Made by a program: the position numbers and the translations under genes. The notes beneath the pieces are model-generated. The model was not told the origin of the DNA. It did not search any database and saw nothing but the letters and a program-made list of their open reading frames with translations. Of a DNA stretch of 64,000 nt, positions 62,363-64,000 are shown one piece after another. The DNA is from Flavobacteriaceae bacterium (GTDB lineage: Bacteria; Bacteroidota; Bacteroidia; Flavobacteriales; Flavobacteriaceae). The DNA is taken from contig QXYU01000046.1 of the NCBI GenBank assembly GCA_009886755.1, positions 1 to 64,000 on the forward strand, written 5' to 3'. Position 1 is the stretch's first letter. Each line of letters opens with the position of its first letter.

Positions 62363-63367
62363 TCAATAGCGTGTTACCTCTGCTTCCAAAGCAATCCCAA
62401 AAGTAGTTTGTACGGCCTCCTGGATTTCTTGGGCCAAAGCCCATATTTCGGCCCCTGATGCATTAGCATAATTGACCAGCACCAAAGCCTGATTCGGATG
62501 GACACCTGCGTCGCCTCTACGAATACCTTTAAATCCAAGTTGGTCAATCAGCCAAGCGGCTGGAATTTTCACTGCTTGATCTGCTGGATAAGAAGGCAGA
62601 TTGGGATACTTTTTTTGAAGCGCCATGAAGACCGATTGGGAAACGATAGGATTTTTGAAAAAACTACCACAGTTACCAATTTCTTTGGGGTCGGGGAGTT
62701 TTCGTTGCCGAATTCGAATCACGGCTTGCGCCACTTCTTGAATTGTTTGATGCCTTGTTGCTAATTCCTGCGCTAAGGCTCCGTAGGAAGTGTGCAAAGA
62801 ATGCGGGGCTTTGAACAGGCGAAACCGCACCGAAGTAATCACCACCTGGTCTTTGAGTTTGTTTTTGAAAATAGAGTCGCGATATCCCAAATGACAGTCT
62901 GCTGTGCTAAGGATTTCTTCTTTTAAGCTGTTGCGATGGAGTAGTGTGCAGTTTTCCATGACGTCTTTGAGTTCAACCCCATAGGCGCCTATATTCTGAA
63001 TGGGTGCTGTACCTACATTGCCTGGGATTAAGGCTAAATTTTCAACCCCGCCCAGATCGTTTTTGAGCGTCCACAAAACAAAGTCATGCCAGTTTTCCCC
63101 AGCTTGTACATCTACGAGAACATCTTTTTCAGTGGTTTCGAGGGTTGTGATTCCTTTTAGATTCAAATGAATGGTACGGCCATCAAAATCTTGGGTCCAC
63201 AACATATTGCTCCCTCCACCCAGTAGTCTGATTTTTTGAGGGGGAATATTCTCTAGCGCTTCTTTGAGCTCAGCAATGGATTGTACAGAGACAAACTCTG
63301 CGGAATGAGCCGCAATATTGAAGGTAGTGTAAGGGCGAATAGAATGCTTGTATTGGATTGCTTTCAT
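62363..63367 (-). CDS. murB: UDP-N-acetylenolpyruvoylglucosamine reductase
   Basis: 334 residues, type I MurB. An FAD enzyme of peptidoglycan precursor synthesis. R-L-L-G-G-G-S-N-M-L and I-P-G-N-V-G-T-A-P-I-Q-N-I-G-A-Y-G bind FAD. The catalytic Ser is in C-G-S-F-F-K-N-P. The region H-P-N-Q-A-L-V-L-V-N precedes the C-terminal end. It follows the aminotransferase at the right edge by 22 bases on the same strand. Confidence 0.95.
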   Translation of the reverse strand: MKAIQYKHSIRPYTTFNIAAHSAEFVSVQSIAELKEALENIPPQKIRLLGGGSNMLWTQDFDGRTIHLNLKGITTLETTEKDVLVDVQAGENWHDFVLWTLKNDLGGVENLALIPGNVGTAPIQNIGAYGVELKDVMENCTLLHRNSLKEEILSTADCHLGYRDSIFKNKLKDQVVITSVRFRLFKAPHSLHTSYGALAQELATRHQTIQEVAQAVIRIRQRKLPDPKEIGNCGSFFKNPIVSQSVFMALQKKYPNLPSYPADQAVKIPAAWLIDQLGFKGIRRGDAGVHPNQALVLVNYANASGAEIWALAQEIQEAVQTTFGIALEAEVTRY

Positions 63368-63389
63368 GCCCCTCTAAGATACGAACTCC

Positions 63390-64000
63390 TTAAGAATTTT
63401 GATAGCGATTGAGTGCTTTCTCTAGAATAATGGCTGCCCGCGTAAGCTTTTCTTCATTGAGTACAAAGGCGATGCGCACTTGATCTTTCCCAAGATTTTC
63501 AGAGGAATAAAAGCCGGCAGCAGGTGCCAACATGACGGTTTGATTTTGGTCCGAAAAATCTTTCAAAAGAAAACGCGAAAAATCTTCCGCATCCGATACA
63601 GGAAGTTTGGCGATGCAATAGAAAGCACCTTTGGGTTTGGAAACTTCCACACCGGGGATTTTTCCCAGTACCTCAATTAAAGTCGTGCGACGACGTCGGT
63701 ATTCTTCTTTTACCCCTTCTAGATAAGAGGCTGGGGCTTCCAAGGCGGCTTCACTTGCCATGAGTGCCAAGGTGGCAGGGGACAAGCGCAAATGAGCAAA
63801 ATTCATAGCTGTTTTCAACAACTGTTTGTTTTTGGAAATCATACAGCCTACACGTGCCCCGCACAAACTATAGCGTTTGGATACCGAATCTATCATGATG
63901 GCATGTTCGCTCCAGGCTGGATTTTGAAGGACAGAATAGTGCTTTTCATCCCCATAGATAAATTCTCGATAGACTTCATCCACAATCAAAAAAAGATCGT
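63390..64000 (-). CDS. Class I/II aminotransferase, N-terminal part outside the window
   Basis: The frame is open to the right edge, so the 5' end is missing; an internal Met at 63989 is not the start. The visible ~203 residues are the second half: L-I-V-D-E-V-Y-R-E-F with the cofactor Asp, the Schiff-base Lys in D-S-V-S-K-R-Y-S-L-C-G-A-R-V-G, and C-terminal V-R-I-A-F-V-L that carries the carboxylate-binding Arg. It is of the aspartate aminotransferase type; the substrate is not predictable from this half. Confidence 0.88.
   Translation of the reverse strand, partial: DLFLIVDEVYREFIYGDEKHYSVLQNPAWSEHAIMIDSVSKRYSLCGARVGCMISKNKQLLKTAMNFAHLRLSPATLALMASEAALEAPASYLEGVKEEYRRRRTTLIEVLGKIPGVEVSKPKGAFYCIAKLPVSDAEDFSRFLLKDFSDQNQTVMLAPAAGFYSSENLGKDQVRIAFVLNEEKLTRAAIILEKALNRYQNS

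Noticed and set aside
1-64000. CRISPR arrays, insertion sequences, prophage genes, rRNA operons
   Set aside because: No direct-repeat array, transposase or integrase motifs, phage structural genes or rRNA sequence were seen on either strand.

Overview
The window reads as a compact chromosome segment from a member of the Flavobacteriaceae (Bacteroidota), probably marine. The gene set supports this: a complete Na+-translocating NADH:quinone reductase (nqrA-F), a membrane pyrophosphatase, a GldA-type gliding ABC ATPase, a DUF5103 protein (type IX secretion plug family), a methionine synthase split into two genes, and ECF sigma factor and Nif3/DUF164 pairs typical of the group. Many genes are preceded by the Bacteroidota -7 box TAnnTTTG, in several cases with TTG about 17-23 bases upstream. 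Most of the window is housekeeping; no insertion sequence, prophage or CRISPR array was seen.

Layout. 1-1.3 kb: a secreted protein running off the left edge, then a junction of two gene remnants (a cupredoxin-like domain joined to the C-terminus of PEP carboxykinase). 1.4-11.6 kb: DUF164/Nif3, lpxK, lipA, an ECF sigma factor translationally coupled to an unusual Nramp-like transporter, small membrane proteins, ruvC, hemW, a dipeptidase. 11.7-17 kb: tRNA-Leu, a bestrophin-like protein, a CotH-like secreted protein, alkaline phosphatase, and two convergent Stealth-family sugar-phosphate transferases. 17-28 kb: DegT aminotransferase, amidohydrolase, fabD, folA, thyA, a bifunctional nuclease, pdhB, hppA, deoxynucleoside kinase.

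28.4-37.2 kb is a methionine/one-carbon cluster: metK, a MetX-like acyltransferase, an OsmC protein, a Cys/Met-metabolism PLP enzyme, the two halves of MetH, and metF. metK carries a SAM-II riboswitch whose downstream sequence supplies two 11-bp alternative helices, giving a complete predicted translational switch. 38.2-42.3 kb is an aromatic amino acid operon (pheA, aminotransferase, tyrA, DAHP synthase-chorismate mutase). It is headed by a Phe/Tyr-rich 22-codon leader peptide, an antiterminator and a terminator, i.e. a classical ribosome-mediated attenuator. These two RNA control regions are the most interesting parts of the window.

42.4-48.8 kb: aspartate aminotransferase, desaturase, rsmG, pruA, apaG, DUF5103. 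48.9-56.8 kb: nqrABCDEF with a conserved 118-residue protein and the flavin transferase apbE that matures NqrB and NqrC, interrupted by a frameshifted bactofilin on the other strand. 57-64 kb: the four-gene overlapping unit gpmI-thioredoxin-map-methyltransferase, then rsgA-dtd, murB, and an aminotransferase cut by the right edge.

At small scale, six convergent gene pairs share exactly 4 bases at interlocking stop codons, and three operon-end terminators use the same CCGG-containing stem flanked by A and T runs. Family assignments rest on motifs recognised by eye; no database search was run.
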